Shown here: in pieces, positions 7,212-15,880 of the stretch
Numbering within the stretch: the first letter of the stretch is position 1
How the letters are laid out: each line of letters begins with the position of its first letter
DNA from: Palsa-504 sp963789225
Lineage (GTDB): Bacteria; Actinomycetota; Actinomycetes; Streptosporangiales; Streptosporangiaceae
DNA: 64,000 nucleotides
NCBI GenBank assembly: GCA_963789225.1
Contig: CAWBKD010000046.1
Span: 248,001-312,000, forward strand
Direction: 5' to 3'
Program-made: the position numbers and the translations under genes
Notes under the pieces: generated by a model
What the model saw: the letters and a program-made list of their open reading frames with translations, nothing else
What the model was told of the DNA's origin: nothing
Database searches by the model: none

Positions 7212-8954
7212 CTAGATCGCGCCCAGGAGGGCGTACGCCTCCCGGTACCGTGCCGCGTTATGGGCCCAGGTGCGGTCCCTGGCCACCCATTCGCGCGCAT
7301 TGTCTCCGAGTTTCCGTCTTATATCCGGACTGCCAACCAAGAGTTCAAGAGTATCGGCTAGGGCCACCGGATCTTGCGGCATTGTTAGCGCGCCCGTCAC
7401 GTCGGGTTTGATGATTTCGGCCAGTGCCCTGACTTCACTGGTAACTACGCAGAGCCCGCTGGCCATCGCCTCGACCGGCTTCAGCGGCGTAACGAGCTGG
7501 CATACCCTGTCCGGGGTCCGGGGGACGACGAAAACATCGAGGAGCGCGTGGTATTCCCGTACTTTCGCCGCCGGGACGCGGCCGGTGAAGATCGCCGCCT
7601 CGCCCAGCCCGAGCGTGGCCGCCTGGCGCTGCAGGGCGGCGCGTTCCGGGCCGTCGCCGACGATGAGCGCCTTTATCGGCAGGCCGCGGTCCCTGAGCAG
7701 CTTGGTCGCCTCGAGCAGCGTGCCGATGCCCTCGTGCGGGACCAGGGTGGAGACCTCGCCTATGACATTCTCGTCTGGGGCGATGCCCAGCGCTTTTTGC
7801 AGAGCTGTGGCGTCGGGGAGGGGCTGGAGGAACTCGTCGGAGACGGCGTTCGGGACGATGAGGACCTTCGCGGCGGGAACGCCGCGGGCCACGATCTCGT
7901 CCTTCATGGCCTCACCGAGCGTGACCACGAGGTCGGCCGCCAGCATCGACTCGGTCTCGAGGTCACGGTTCCGTCGGTACAGTTCGCTATGGGCGAGTTC
8001 AGCGGCGTTCGGGTGGCGGGACAGCCAGGTGTCTTCCCAGAACCCGCGCACCTCGTAGACGACAGGCAGCCCGTACCGCTCCCCCAGAGCCAGGGCGATC
8101 GTGGCGTTTTTGTAGTTGCTCGCCGCGTGGAGTACCGCGGGGCCGATCTTTTCTGTGAGCCGGGCGGCCTGGTCTCGCCATTGGCTTTGCGCTTTGTCGG
8201 CGCCGGCGGGCTGGTGCCACGGGAGCAGGCGGTGGTACGGGATGCCGTCCAGCGTGACCAGGCGCCTGCCGTCGAGCTGGCCCTGGGTTACGGGGTAGGC
8301 GACCCTGGTTACCACGTGGGGGTCGAGGCCGTTGTTGCGCTGGGCCAGCGCGATCTCGTGGGTCCTGATGGTGTAGCCGGCGCTCGTGGCGGGGAGCGCG
8401 TCGTTGACCAGGTGGAGGACGCGGCCGGGGGTTCGGTTGGTTCTGGGGTGTTCATGATCGTGGCCAGAAATGGTCGCTATCGGGCCCGAACTGGCCATGA
8501 TCTTGGGCCGCAGGCGTCGGCGCGCTTTGGCTGGCGCCTTTTGCAGGGCTTCGAGGGCGTCGGTGAGGCGGCCTTCGCGCCAGGCCAGGCGGGCCTCCAG
8601 GGCCGGGCGGGCGCGGTCGTCTTCGGGCAGCCTCTGCAGTGCCGTCGCCGCGGTTGCGAGCTGGTCGACGGCCAGGCTGAACGCCGCCAGACGGCGGGGG
8701 GTTGGTTCGAGTACCGCTCGGGCTTGGTCCCGGTCCCCCGCGCCCCACAGCAGCGCCGCCCGCCCGTAGGGGCCGGCGAGCCGGAGGCATCCGCGCAGGC
8801 GTTCTGGCAGTACTCTCTGGGCCAAGACCAGTGCGCGGACCGGATCGGCGGCCGCGTGATGCCAGGCGATCGACGCCGCGAGCGTGAGCGCGCGGGGGGA
8901 TACATGCGTGTCGTGGAGGCTCTGGGGCCCCGGCCGACGCGGGGCGGACGTCAT
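7212..8954 (-). CDS. GT4 glycosyltransferase with N-terminal helical (TPR-like) extension
   Basis: The protein is 580 residues from ATG 8954. Residues 1-155 are Ala/Leu/Arg-rich helices resembling degenerate TPR repeats (for example DRDQARAVLEPTPRRLAAF). A loose linker follows (about 150-175). Then comes a complete GT4 enzyme beginning GRVLHLVNDALPATSAGYTIR, with VVYEVRGFWED, a G-E-V-S-T-L-V-P-H-E-G hinge and a P-L-K-P-V-E-A-M-A-S-G donor motif. A start further upstream would overlap divergent wecB, so 8954 is preferred; only 41 bases separate the two genes. A 53-bp inverted-repeat element lies in frame in the linker (see 8453-8505), which may be a recent insertion between two modules. It is the first gene of the minus-strand glycan operon. 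Confidence 0.82.
   Translation of the reverse strand: MTSAPRRPGPQSLHDTHVSPRALTLAASIAWHHAAADPVRALVLAQRVLPERLRGCLRLAGPYGRAALLWGAGDRDQARAVLEPTPRRLAAFSLAVDQLATAATALQRLPEDDRARPALEARLAWREGRLTDALEALQKAPAKARRRLRPKIMASSGPIATISGHDHEHPRTNRTPGRVLHLVNDALPATSAGYTIRTHEIALAQRNNGLDPHVVTRVAYPVTQGQLDGRRLVTLDGIPYHRLLPWHQPAGADKAQSQWRDQAARLTEKIGPAVLHAASNYKNATIALALGERYGLPVVYEVRGFWEDTWLSRHPNAAELAHSELYRRNRDLETESMLAADLVVTLGEAMKDEIVARGVPAAKVLIVPNAVSDEFLQPLPDATALQKALGIAPDENVIGEVSTLVPHEGIGTLLEATKLLRDRGLPIKALIVGDGPERAALQRQAATLGLGEAAIFTGRVPAAKVREYHALLDVFVVPRTPDRVCQLVTPLKPVEAMASGLCVVTSEVRALAEIIKPDVTGALTMPQDPVALADTLELLVGSPDIRRKLGDNAREWVARDRTWAHNAARYREAYALLGAI
8453..8505. repeat. 53-bp inverted-repeat element embedded in a glycosyltransferase linker
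   Basis: Left arm CATGATCGTGGCCAG (8453-8467) and right arm CTGGCCATGATCTTG (8491-8505) are complementary at 13 of 15 positions. The 23-base spacer holds a second small palindrome (TCGGGCCCGA). The element is read through in frame and encodes the linker around SGPIATISGHDH between the TPR-like and GT modules. The symmetry is seen directly; that it is a mobile or dispersed element is an inference. Confidence 0.6.
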
Positions 8955-8995
8955 CACGGCAGATGATATCGGTTCAGGGATGAGGAAAGGACGCG

Positions 8996-10087
8996 ATGCG
9001 CGCACCTATCACCCACGTGCTGGGCGCGAGGCCGAACTTCATGAAGGCCGCGCCGGTGATCGGCGCTCTGGCGGAACTGGGTCTCGCGCAGCGGGTCGTG
9101 CACACCGGGCAGCACTACGACGAGCGGATGTCGGAGGTGTTCTTCGTCGAGCTCGGCCTGCCGCGGCCCGACGTGAACCTCGGGGTGGGGTCTGGGAGCC
9201 ACGCCCGGCAGACCGCCGAGGTGATGATCGGGATGGAGCAGGAGTTCACCGAGCACCGGCCCGCGCTGGCCGTGGTCTACGGCGACGTGAACTCCACCGT
9301 GGGCGCTTCTCTGGCCGGCGCGAAGCTGCAGCTCCCGCTGGCCCATGTGGAGGCCGGGCTGCGCAGTTTCGACGACTCGATGCCCGAGGAGATCAACCGG
9401 CGGCTGACCGACCAGCTGTGCGAGCTGCTGTTCGTTACCTCGCCGGAGGCGATCGGGCACCTGGCCAGGGAAGGCCGTCCGGCGGCCGCGATACACCTGG
9501 TCGGCAACCCGATGATCGACACGCTGCTGGCGCACCTGGACCGGTTCGATACGGGTGCGGCGCGGGCCGCGGCCGACCTGCCGGACCGGTACGTGGTGGC
9601 CACGTTGCACCGGCCCTCGAACGTCGATGACCCCAATGCCGCGGCCGTCCTGGTCCAGGCCCTGCACGAGGTGGCTGACGAGGTGGCCGTGATCATCCCG
9701 GTGCACCCGCGGGGCCGGGCGGCGCTGCAGGCCGCGGGGCTGGGCGCGCACCCCGGGCTGCGCGCCTGCGACCCGCTCGGGTACCTGGAGTTCATGGCGC
9801 TGGTCAAGGGCGCCGCCGCGGTGATCACCGACTCCGGCGGCGTGCAGGAGGAAACCACCCTGCTGCGCGTGCCCTGCCTGACCCTGCGGCCGAATACCGA
9901 ACGGCCCATCACGATCACCAGCGGCAGCAACCGCCTGGTCACTCACAAGGAGCTGGCCGCGGCGGTGCTCAAGGCCCTCCACGACGGGCCTTACACCGGA
10001 GAGCTGCCGCCCCTGTGGGACGGGAAGGCCGGGCCGCGGATCGCCAGGATCATCGAGGCCTGGCTCGACCCGGAGGACCGCCCGTGA
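8996..10087 (+). CDS. wecB: UDP-N-acetylglucosamine 2-epimerase (non-hydrolysing)
   Basis: The 363-residue protein matches the WecB/MnaA family along its length: GARPNFMKAAPV at the N terminus, TGQHYDERMSEVFF, VYGDVNST, the active-site stretch HVEAGLRSFDDSMPEEINRR, a TLHRPSN hinge and ITDSGGVQEETTLL with the downstream RPNTERPIT. It interconverts UDP-GlcNAc and UDP-ManNAc in the cytoplasm, supplying ManNAc or, with the adjacent dehydrogenase, ManNAcA for a surface polymer. The ATG at 8996 follows a GAGGAAAGG ribosome site. It is the first gene of a plus-strand run; the next gene overlaps its stop (GTGA at 10084). Confidence 0.95.
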   Translation: MRAPITHVLGARPNFMKAAPVIGALAELGLAQRVVHTGQHYDERMSEVFFVELGLPRPDVNLGVGSGSHARQTAEVMIGMEQEFTEHRPALAVVYGDVNSTVGASLAGAKLQLPLAHVEAGLRSFDDSMPEEINRRLTDQLCELLFVTSPEAIGHLAREGRPAAAIHLVGNPMIDTLLAHLDRFDTGAARAAADLPDRYVVATLHRPSNVDDPNAAAVLVQALHEVADEVAVIIPVHPRGRAALQAAGLGAHPGLRACDPLGYLEFMALVKGAAAVITDSGGVQEETTLLRVPCLTLRPNTERPITITSGSNRLVTHKELAAAVLKALHDGPYTGELPPLWDGKAGPRIARIIEAWLDPEDRP

Positions 10088-11925
10088 ACGCGGTGACCGG
10101 CGAGCCCTCGGCGGCGGCCGAGCCGGAGCCCGCGGTCGAGCCGGAGCCCGCGGGCGATCCGGAGCCCGCGGTCGAGCCTGAGCCCGTGGTCGAGCCGGAG
10201 CCCGTGGTCGAGCCGGAGCCCGTGGTCGAGCCGGAGGAGCCGGGGCTGGCTGAGACGGACTTCGCAGGCGAGCCGGGGCTGGCGGGGGCTGACGAGGACT
10301 CGGCGGGCGATCCGGGGCTGGCGGCCGAGCGCGACCGGATGGCGCGGACGCTGCGGGACACCCGGCTGCAGCTGGCCATGACGCAGGCGCGGCTGGCCGC
10401 GCTCGAGGACTCCGCGACGATGGAGCTCGGCCGGACACTGGTCCGCGCCGCGCGGCGCCCGTGGTCGCGTGGTGTGCAGCTGCCGATTGACCTGATCCGG
10501 CTGTGGCGGGACCGCGGTGCCCTCACCGGACCCGGGGCGGCCACCCTCGCGCTGGCCTCCGCGCAGCTCGGCGACCTGGCCGGCGGCGGGGAGCGCTTCC
10601 TTTCCGCGCTGACCGCGCCGGGCCTGGGCGCGCCAGGCGCGGCCTCGGCCGGGTTCACCCCGCCCGGGCTGGTGATCACCGGCGTGCTCTCCGCCCAGGC
10701 GTGCGCGACGCTCGCCCCGGACGCCGCCGTGCACCCCGTGCTGCCGCACGACGCGGACGTCGTGCTGGAGAGCGAGGGCGCCGACCTCGTCCTCATCGAA
10801 GCCGCCGCGATGCTGGCCGGGTCGCCCTGGGCGTACGCCGGGGATCCGGCCGCGGCCGACCGCGGCAGGCGGCTCGGGCGGCTCATCGCGTCCGCACGCG
10901 CACTCGGCAAGCCGGTGATCTTCATCCGTAACGTCCCCGCGCACCTGGCGCCGGGCCTGGACTGGGTGGCCGCGAGCTGCGACGCGGTGTCCGAAGAGGG
11001 GTTCGGCGTGCAGCTGGCCCGGTTCAACCCGGTCGGCCTGCCCGGCTACCGCCCGGCCGCCCCGGTCTACGCCGGCACGCGCGATCCACGCGAAACGCCG
11101 TCCGTGCGGGCCCTGCTCGACTTCGTCGCCGGATCGGTGCAGCTCACCGGGGACGTCGCGTGGCGCGCGCGGCCCGAGCTCTACCGCGAGCACGCCGTGT
11201 TCGTCACGGTCTCGCCGGACCAGGCGCGCGAGCAGCTCGCGTGCGGCGCACGCGTGATCATGGTCGCGGGCGAGCCGGCCGCCCTGCGGGACCAGATCGA
11301 CTCGGCGCGGGCGGAGCGCCCGCTGACCGAGGGTGAGACCCTGCCCGCGCTGCGGGAGATCTTCACCGAGCACGCGACTCCGGTGCGGCTCGCCGGGCTC
11401 ACCGGGCTGGCCGGGCTGCCCGACCACCTGGTCACCGGGCGGCAGGTCGCGGTGCTGGCCCGTGTGGAGGACGCCGCCGGGGCGGCCGCCCTGTCCGCCA
11501 GCCTGGCCAGGCAGCAGATGGCGCCCGCCGAGGTCGTCGTGACGTTCCCGGCCCCGGAGGGTGATGGCGCGGCGGGCCGGGCGGTCACCGCCGCGTTCGG
11601 CGACCTTGCCGCGCGGGGCGTGATGATCACGGCGGTCCCCGGGGCTCCTGGGGCGGCCGACCTCGACGGGCGGGCTTCGTGGGTGCCGCTCGCCGCGAAG
11701 CAGGCCCGCTCGCCGTGGGTCGTCCCGTGGCAGGCGGGCCACGAGTACGAGGACTCATACCTCCTCGACCTGGCCTGCGCGCGGGAGAGCTCGCAGGCGG
11801 ACGCGGTTGGGCACGCCGGCCTCACCTACGGGTACGTGACCTCGCTCGAGCCGGCGCTGGCCCGGCGCGAGTTCTTCGGCTCGGACGGCTCCAGGGCTGG
11901 GCTGCTCCTCTTTTCTCTGAGTTAG
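10084..11925 (+). CDS. Unrecognised glycan-cluster protein with EPEP repeat N terminus
   Basis: The 613-residue product starts at GTG 10084, overlapping the wecB stop by four bases, so it is translationally coupled. Residues about 13-55 are an acidic Glu/Pro/Val repeat (six 18-bp units, 10120-10227). Next come a short charged coiled coil (ERDRMARTLRDTRLQLAMTQ) and a basic region. The remainder alternates hydrophobic strands and helices. It resembles the N-terminal half of CgeB-like spore/glycan proteins (KPVIFIRNVPAHLAPGLDW, then a Y-A-G-T-R-D segment), followed by a GT-A-like nucleotide-binding fold fragment (VAVLARVEDAAGAAALSASL). I see no convincing catalytic DxD in context. It is probably cytoplasmic and works with the downstream double glycosyltransferase, but its function is not assigned. 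Confidence 0.7.
   Translation: MNAVTGEPSAAAEPEPAVEPEPAGDPEPAVEPEPVVEPEPVVEPEPVVEPEEPGLAETDFAGEPGLAGADEDSAGDPGLAAERDRMARTLRDTRLQLAMTQARLAALEDSATMELGRTLVRAARRPWSRGVQLPIDLIRLWRDRGALTGPGAATLALASAQLGDLAGGGERFLSALTAPGLGAPGAASAGFTPPGLVITGVLSAQACATLAPDAAVHPVLPHDADVVLESEGADLVLIEAAAMLAGSPWAYAGDPAAADRGRRLGRLIASARALGKPVIFIRNVPAHLAPGLDWVAASCDAVSEEGFGVQLARFNPVGLPGYRPAAPVYAGTRDPRETPSVRALLDFVAGSVQLTGDVAWRARPELYREHAVFVTVSPDQAREQLACGARVIMVAGEPAALRDQIDSARAERPLTEGETLPALREIFTEHATPVRLAGLTGLAGLPDHLVTGRQVAVLARVEDAAGAAALSASLARQQMAPAEVVVTFPAPEGDGAAGRAVTAAFGDLAARGVMITAVPGAPGAADLDGRASWVPLAAKQARSPWVVPWQAGHEYEDSYLLDLACARESSQADAVGHAGLTYGYVTSLEPALARREFFGSDGSRAGLLLFSLS
10120..10227. repeat. 18-bp tandem repeat, six units, encoding EPEP(A/V)V
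   Basis: Six consecutive 18-base units close to GAGCCGGAGCCCGCGGTC encode a Glu-Pro-Glu-Pro-Ala/Val-Val repeat near the N terminus of the 613-residue protein. The last two units are identical and earlier ones differ by one to three bases, so copy number probably changes by slippage without breaking frame. A rigid acidic spacer is the likely consequence. Confidence 0.9.
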
Positions 11926-11936
11926 GAGTTGTCGCG

Positions 11937-14141
11937 TTGACCACGCGCGCGCTTGTCTACGGTGACATCGACCTGAACCTGATCGACGGCTCGGCCATCT
12001 GGCTGCAGTCCGTCACCCAGGCGCTGGCGGGGGCCGGTTGCGCCGTGACGCTGGTGCTCAAGGCGCCGGTCCGCACCAGCCGCCTGATCGCGCCCTTGCT
12101 GGCCGAGCCGGGGGTCACCGTGCGCAGGCCGTTCGAGGAGCACCTCGTCGAGGGTCCCGGTCCCATCCGGGCGCCCGCGGCCCCCGAACTGCTGGCCCGC
12201 CTGGACGCGGAGGCGCCGCACGACCTGGTGGTGGTGCGGGGCCGGGCGGTCACCGCGGCGGCGGCCAAGAGCGGGCTGTTCGCCGGGCGGCTCTGGCCGT
12301 ACCTGACCGACGTCCCGCAGTCGGTTCCCGGGCTCACGCCCGCGGCCGCCGAGGAGCTCGGGATGATCGCCACCGCGGCACGCTACCTGCTCTGCCAGAC
12401 CGAGGAACTCCGCTGCTTCCTCGAGGGCAGCATCCCGGCGGCGTGCGGCAAGTGCGTGCTGCTGCCGCCGATCCTGGCCGAGATTCCGGCCGCCCGCGCC
12501 GCCACCGCCGCCGGGTCACCGCTGCGGCTCGTTTACTCCGGCAAGTTCGCGCCGCGCTGGAACACCCTGGAGATGACCGAACTGCCCGAACTGCTGGCCG
12601 CACGGGGCGTCACCGCCGAACTGCACATGATCGGCGACAAGATCCACAACGACGCGGGCGACTACCAGCAGCGGATGCGGGCCGCCCTCGACAAGCCGGG
12701 CGTGACCTGGCACGGCGGGCACTCGCGTGAGGACGCGCTGCGGCTCGCGGCCTCGTGCGACATCGGGCTGGGCTGGCGTCATCCCGACCTGGACGCGAGC
12801 CTGGAGCTGTCCACGAAGGTGCTGGAGTACGGGGCGCTCGGGCTGCCGGTGATCCTCAACCGCACCCCGATGCACGAGGGGCTCCTCGGGGCCGACTACC
12901 CGCTGTTCGCGGCCAGCCTGGACGACGTCGTCGACGCATCGGCCGCGGCGGCGGCCGATGCGGGCCTGTTCCGCCTGGCGGCGGACCGGACGGGGCACGC
13001 CGCCCAGCAGTTCACCCTGGAGAAGGCGGCGGAGCGACTGCGCGGGTACCTGGCCCGGGCGGTTCCGAAGGCGGCGTCGTCCCCCGGGGCTAGCACGGCA
13101 GCAAAGCTCAGGGTGGTGGTGGCCGGGCATGACCTGAAGTTCTTCACGCCGCTGCTGAATTACCTGCGGCTCCAGCCCGACCTGGAGGTCAGGCTGGACC
13201 AGTGGGCCGCACTGGGCAAACACGACCCCGGCGCCAGCCGGGAGCTGGCGGGGTGGGCCGACGTGGTGGTCTGCGAGTGGTGCGGTCCGAACGCCATCTG
13301 GTACAGCAAGCACAAGCGGCGCGGATCACGGCTGCTGGTGCGGCTGCACAGGTTCGAGCTTGAGTCGCCCTACCCGGCGAAGGTCAAGATCGGGGCGGTC
13401 AGCCAAGTCATCTGCGTGAGCAGGCACTACGCGCAGCTGACCGGGGAGCGCACCGGGTGGCCGGAAGCCAAGGTCGTGACCGTGCCTAACGCGATCGACG
13501 TATCCCAGCTTGACCGGCCCAAGCTCGACGGCGCCCGGTTCCACCTCGGCCTTATCGGCATTGTCCCGTCCCGCAAGCGGCTGGACCTCGCGCTCGACGT
13601 GCTCGAGGAACTGCGCCGCGAGGACGACAGGTACCTGCTGTTCGTCAAGTCCGGGATGCCGTGGGAGCACTGGTGGGTGTGGCAGAACCCGGCCGAACGT
13701 GATCACTACGCGACCGCGCTGCGCCGGGTCCAGCGGTCGCCCCTGCTACGCGGGGCCGTGGTGTTCGACGACGCGGGGCCGGACGTCGCGGCCTGGCTGC
13801 GCCGGGTCGGCTTCGTGCTGTCCACGAGTGACGACGAGAGCTTCCACGTGGCGCCCGCCGAGGGGATGGCGTCACGCGCGGTGCCGGTGCTGCGGCACTG
13901 GCCGGGTGCCGAGACCATCTACGACATGCGCTGGATTCACCGTGATCCCGCCGGCATGGCCGCCGCGATCGCCGGGCTGGCCGCGCCTGACGACTGGCGG
14001 GAGGCCGGCGACGCCGCGCACGCGCAGGTGGCGGCCGCCTTCAACCTGCCGCTCGTGTGCGAGGCCTGGCGCGGACTGCTGACGGCCGACCTGGACCCGG
14101 CGACGCCGGGGCCGGTGCTCGAGCTGCTCGGCTCGCGTTAA
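11937..14141 (+). CDS. Tandem (two-module) GT-B glycosyltransferase
   Basis: The 734-residue protein starts at TTG 11937, with GGAG eight bases upstream, and carries two glycosyltransferase units in one chain. Module 1 (about 1-380) starts with ALVYGDIDLNLIDGSAIWLQ and has the donor-lobe hinge RLVYSGKFAPRWN and an E-L-S-T-K-V-L-E-Y-G-A-L-G-L-P-V motif. Module 2 (about 388-734) starts KLRVVVAGHDLKFF, has the hinge LGLIGIVPSRKRLDLAL and a F-H-V-A-P-A-E-G-M-A-S-R motif. Bifunctional or processive addition of two sugars to a surface polymer would fit, as in teichoic- or capsule-type polymerases. It lies 11 bases after the EPEP-repeat gene and 5 before the AsnB-like gene in the same operon. Specificity is unknown. 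Confidence 0.85.
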   Translation: MTTRALVYGDIDLNLIDGSAIWLQSVTQALAGAGCAVTLVLKAPVRTSRLIAPLLAEPGVTVRRPFEEHLVEGPGPIRAPAAPELLARLDAEAPHDLVVVRGRAVTAAAAKSGLFAGRLWPYLTDVPQSVPGLTPAAAEELGMIATAARYLLCQTEELRCFLEGSIPAACGKCVLLPPILAEIPAARAATAAGSPLRLVYSGKFAPRWNTLEMTELPELLAARGVTAELHMIGDKIHNDAGDYQQRMRAALDKPGVTWHGGHSREDALRLAASCDIGLGWRHPDLDASLELSTKVLEYGALGLPVILNRTPMHEGLLGADYPLFAASLDDVVDASAAAAADAGLFRLAADRTGHAAQQFTLEKAAERLRGYLARAVPKAASSPGASTAAKLRVVVAGHDLKFFTPLLNYLRLQPDLEVRLDQWAALGKHDPGASRELAGWADVVVCEWCGPNAIWYSKHKRRGSRLLVRLHRFELESPYPAKVKIGAVSQVICVSRHYAQLTGERTGWPEAKVVTVPNAIDVSQLDRPKLDGARFHLGLIGIVPSRKRLDLALDVLEELRREDDRYLLFVKSGMPWEHWWVWQNPAERDHYATALRRVQRSPLLRGAVVFDDAGPDVAAWLRRVGFVLSTSDDESFHVAPAEGMASRAVPVLRHWPGAETIYDMRWIHRDPAGMAAAIAGLAAPDDWREAGDAAHAQVAAAFNLPLVCEAWRGLLTADLDPATPGPVLELLGSR

Positions 14142-14146
14142 CCGGC

Positions 14147-15880
14147 ATGTACTTCACGCTGGCGATCAGCGCGGCGACACGCCAGAGGTGTGCCGGGCTG
14201 ATCACCGCGGCGTTGGGTACAGATACGCGGGTCCTGCCGATCCCCGGCCCGGCGGCGGTCGCGTGGCGCGCGCCGGACGAGCGCGCGGCCGTGCTCCGCT
14301 GGGGTCGGCCGGCCGACGGGGCGGACGGTCACCGCGACGTCGCCTCGCACGAGGGCACGATCTGGGCCGACGCGGCGGCGGTGCACGCGCGCACCGGCCT
14401 GGCGCGCGTCGATCCCGTCTACCTGACCCAGATCCCCGGCGCCGTGCTGGTCTGCGATCGCGCCTTGTGGTCCGCCGCCGTGGCCGCGGCGTTCGGCCAT
14501 CACGATCCGGTCATGGTCGGCGCCTTCCTGAGCATGGGCTACCCGATCGGCGCGGCGACCCCGTACCGCGGCGTCCGGGCCCTCGGGCGCGACCGGAGCC
14601 TGACCGTGACCGGCGGGCGCCCGGTCGTGACTCGGACGCGTGACGGCGACCGCAGCGACGGGGCGGGGGTTCCAGCCGGCGCGGGTCCGTACGAACCGGT
14701 CGCCACGGCCCTGGTCGATGCGGTCGCGCCGCTCCGCGACGCCGAGGCCCTGGTGGAGCTGTCCCTGACCGGAGGGAAGGACAGCCGGCTGATCGCCGCC
14801 GCGCTGACGGCGGCCAAGGTGCCGTTCCGGGCCCGCACGCACGGGTCCGCCCGCCACCCCAACGTCGTCATCGCGGCCATGATCGCCCAGCGGCTCGGCG
14901 TCGAGCACGTCGTCACCGAGCCGAAGCCGCCGGGGACCGGGCCGGTGCCGGACGAGGCCAGCGTGATCCGCAGGCTCCGCTGCGCCGTGCTCGTCTCCGA
15001 CGGGATGCTGTCGGCGTTCGAGAACGTCGGCTGGCCCGACCCGCACTACGGCGCCGAGCCCGTGCAGCTCGGCGGGCACGGCGGCGAGCTCCTGCGCGGC
15101 GGGTACGCGACGGCCGCCTGGCGCAACGGCCGGCTGGCCCGGGCCAGGAGCGCCGCGCGCGCCCCCGAGTTGTTCCGCCGCCTCACCACGCGCCGCCTGG
15201 GACTGCTGCGCCCGGACGCGGGCCGGGCGTACCTGGCCGGCCTGGCCCCGTACGCGGTGGGACTCCCGCGCGGGCCGCTCCGGACGCTGGATGACTTCTA
15301 CCTGATCAACCGGGCCGGCCGGTGGTCCGCCACCGCGCGGCAGGGCTACCTGATGCGATCGCCGCTCGTCCAGCCCTTCTTCGGCGATCGCGTCGTCCGG
15401 GCCGCGCGGGCGGTCCCGCTTGAGGACCGGATCACCGACCGGCTGCACCGCGGGGTGCTGGCCGCGCTGAGCCCGGATCTGCTCGAGCTTCCCCTGGCCG
15501 GGAGCGGATGGAAGTCCGGCCCCAAGACGCCGGGCCTGCCCCCCGCCACGACGGGATCCGGCGCCGGGCCGGGGCCCGCGGCCGCGGGCGACTGGCGGCG
15601 GAACTACGGGGACGAGATGGCCGGGTTCCTGCGCGAGTACGCCCTGGACCAGGGAGACACGGGCGGGCTGTTCGACATCGTCCGCCGGCGCGCGGCCGAG
15701 GCCGTGCTGCGCCCGCCCCACGCCGACCCGGAGGCAGTCTGGGCGCTGGCCACCCTGGCCGCGCTGGTCTCGGGCGACTGGCGTAACGCGCGAGACGACC
15801 GGCCCGGTCCAGGATCCGGTGGCCCCGAGGGACGGCGACGCGGGCCGCGTGACGCGGTAACGGATCAGCCGCGGCCGTAG
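14147..15880 (+). CDS. Asparagine-synthetase-like ATP-dependent amide-forming enzyme
   Basis: The 577-residue protein has the PP-loop ATP pyrophosphatase motif SLTGGKDSR (about 206-214) and the downstream GGHGGELLRGGY and LMRSPLVQPF segments of the asparagine synthetase C-terminal domain. The N-terminal 180 residues correspond to a degenerate glutaminase domain: it starts MYFTLAIS and lacks the Cys2 nucleophile of true AsnB. The amine donor is therefore not glutamine hydrolysed in cis. Homologues in O-antigen loci (WbpS-like) amidate uronic acids, and others make lactams or peptides. In this cluster, with a HexNAcA-making pair (epimerase plus dehydrogenase), amidation of a sugar carboxylate is a plausible role. 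The ATG at 14147 follows the previous stop by five bases. The 3' end overlaps the convergent permease gene by 16 bases. Confidence 0.82.
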   Translation: MYFTLAISAATRQRCAGLITAALGTDTRVLPIPGPAAVAWRAPDERAAVLRWGRPADGADGHRDVASHEGTIWADAAAVHARTGLARVDPVYLTQIPGAVLVCDRALWSAAVAAAFGHHDPVMVGAFLSMGYPIGAATPYRGVRALGRDRSLTVTGGRPVVTRTRDGDRSDGAGVPAGAGPYEPVATALVDAVAPLRDAEALVELSLTGGKDSRLIAAALTAAKVPFRARTHGSARHPNVVIAAMIAQRLGVEHVVTEPKPPGTGPVPDEASVIRRLRCAVLVSDGMLSAFENVGWPDPHYGAEPVQLGGHGGELLRGGYATAAWRNGRLARARSAARAPELFRRLTTRRLGLLRPDAGRAYLAGLAPYAVGLPRGPLRTLDDFYLINRAGRWSATARQGYLMRSPLVQPFFGDRVVRAARAVPLEDRITDRLHRGVLAALSPDLLELPLAGSGWKSGPKTPGLPPATTGSGAGPGPAAAGDWRRNYGDEMAGFLREYALDQGDTGGLFDIVRRRAAEAVLRPPHADPEAVWALATLAALVSGDWRNARDDRPGPGSGGPEGRRRGPRDAVTDQPRP

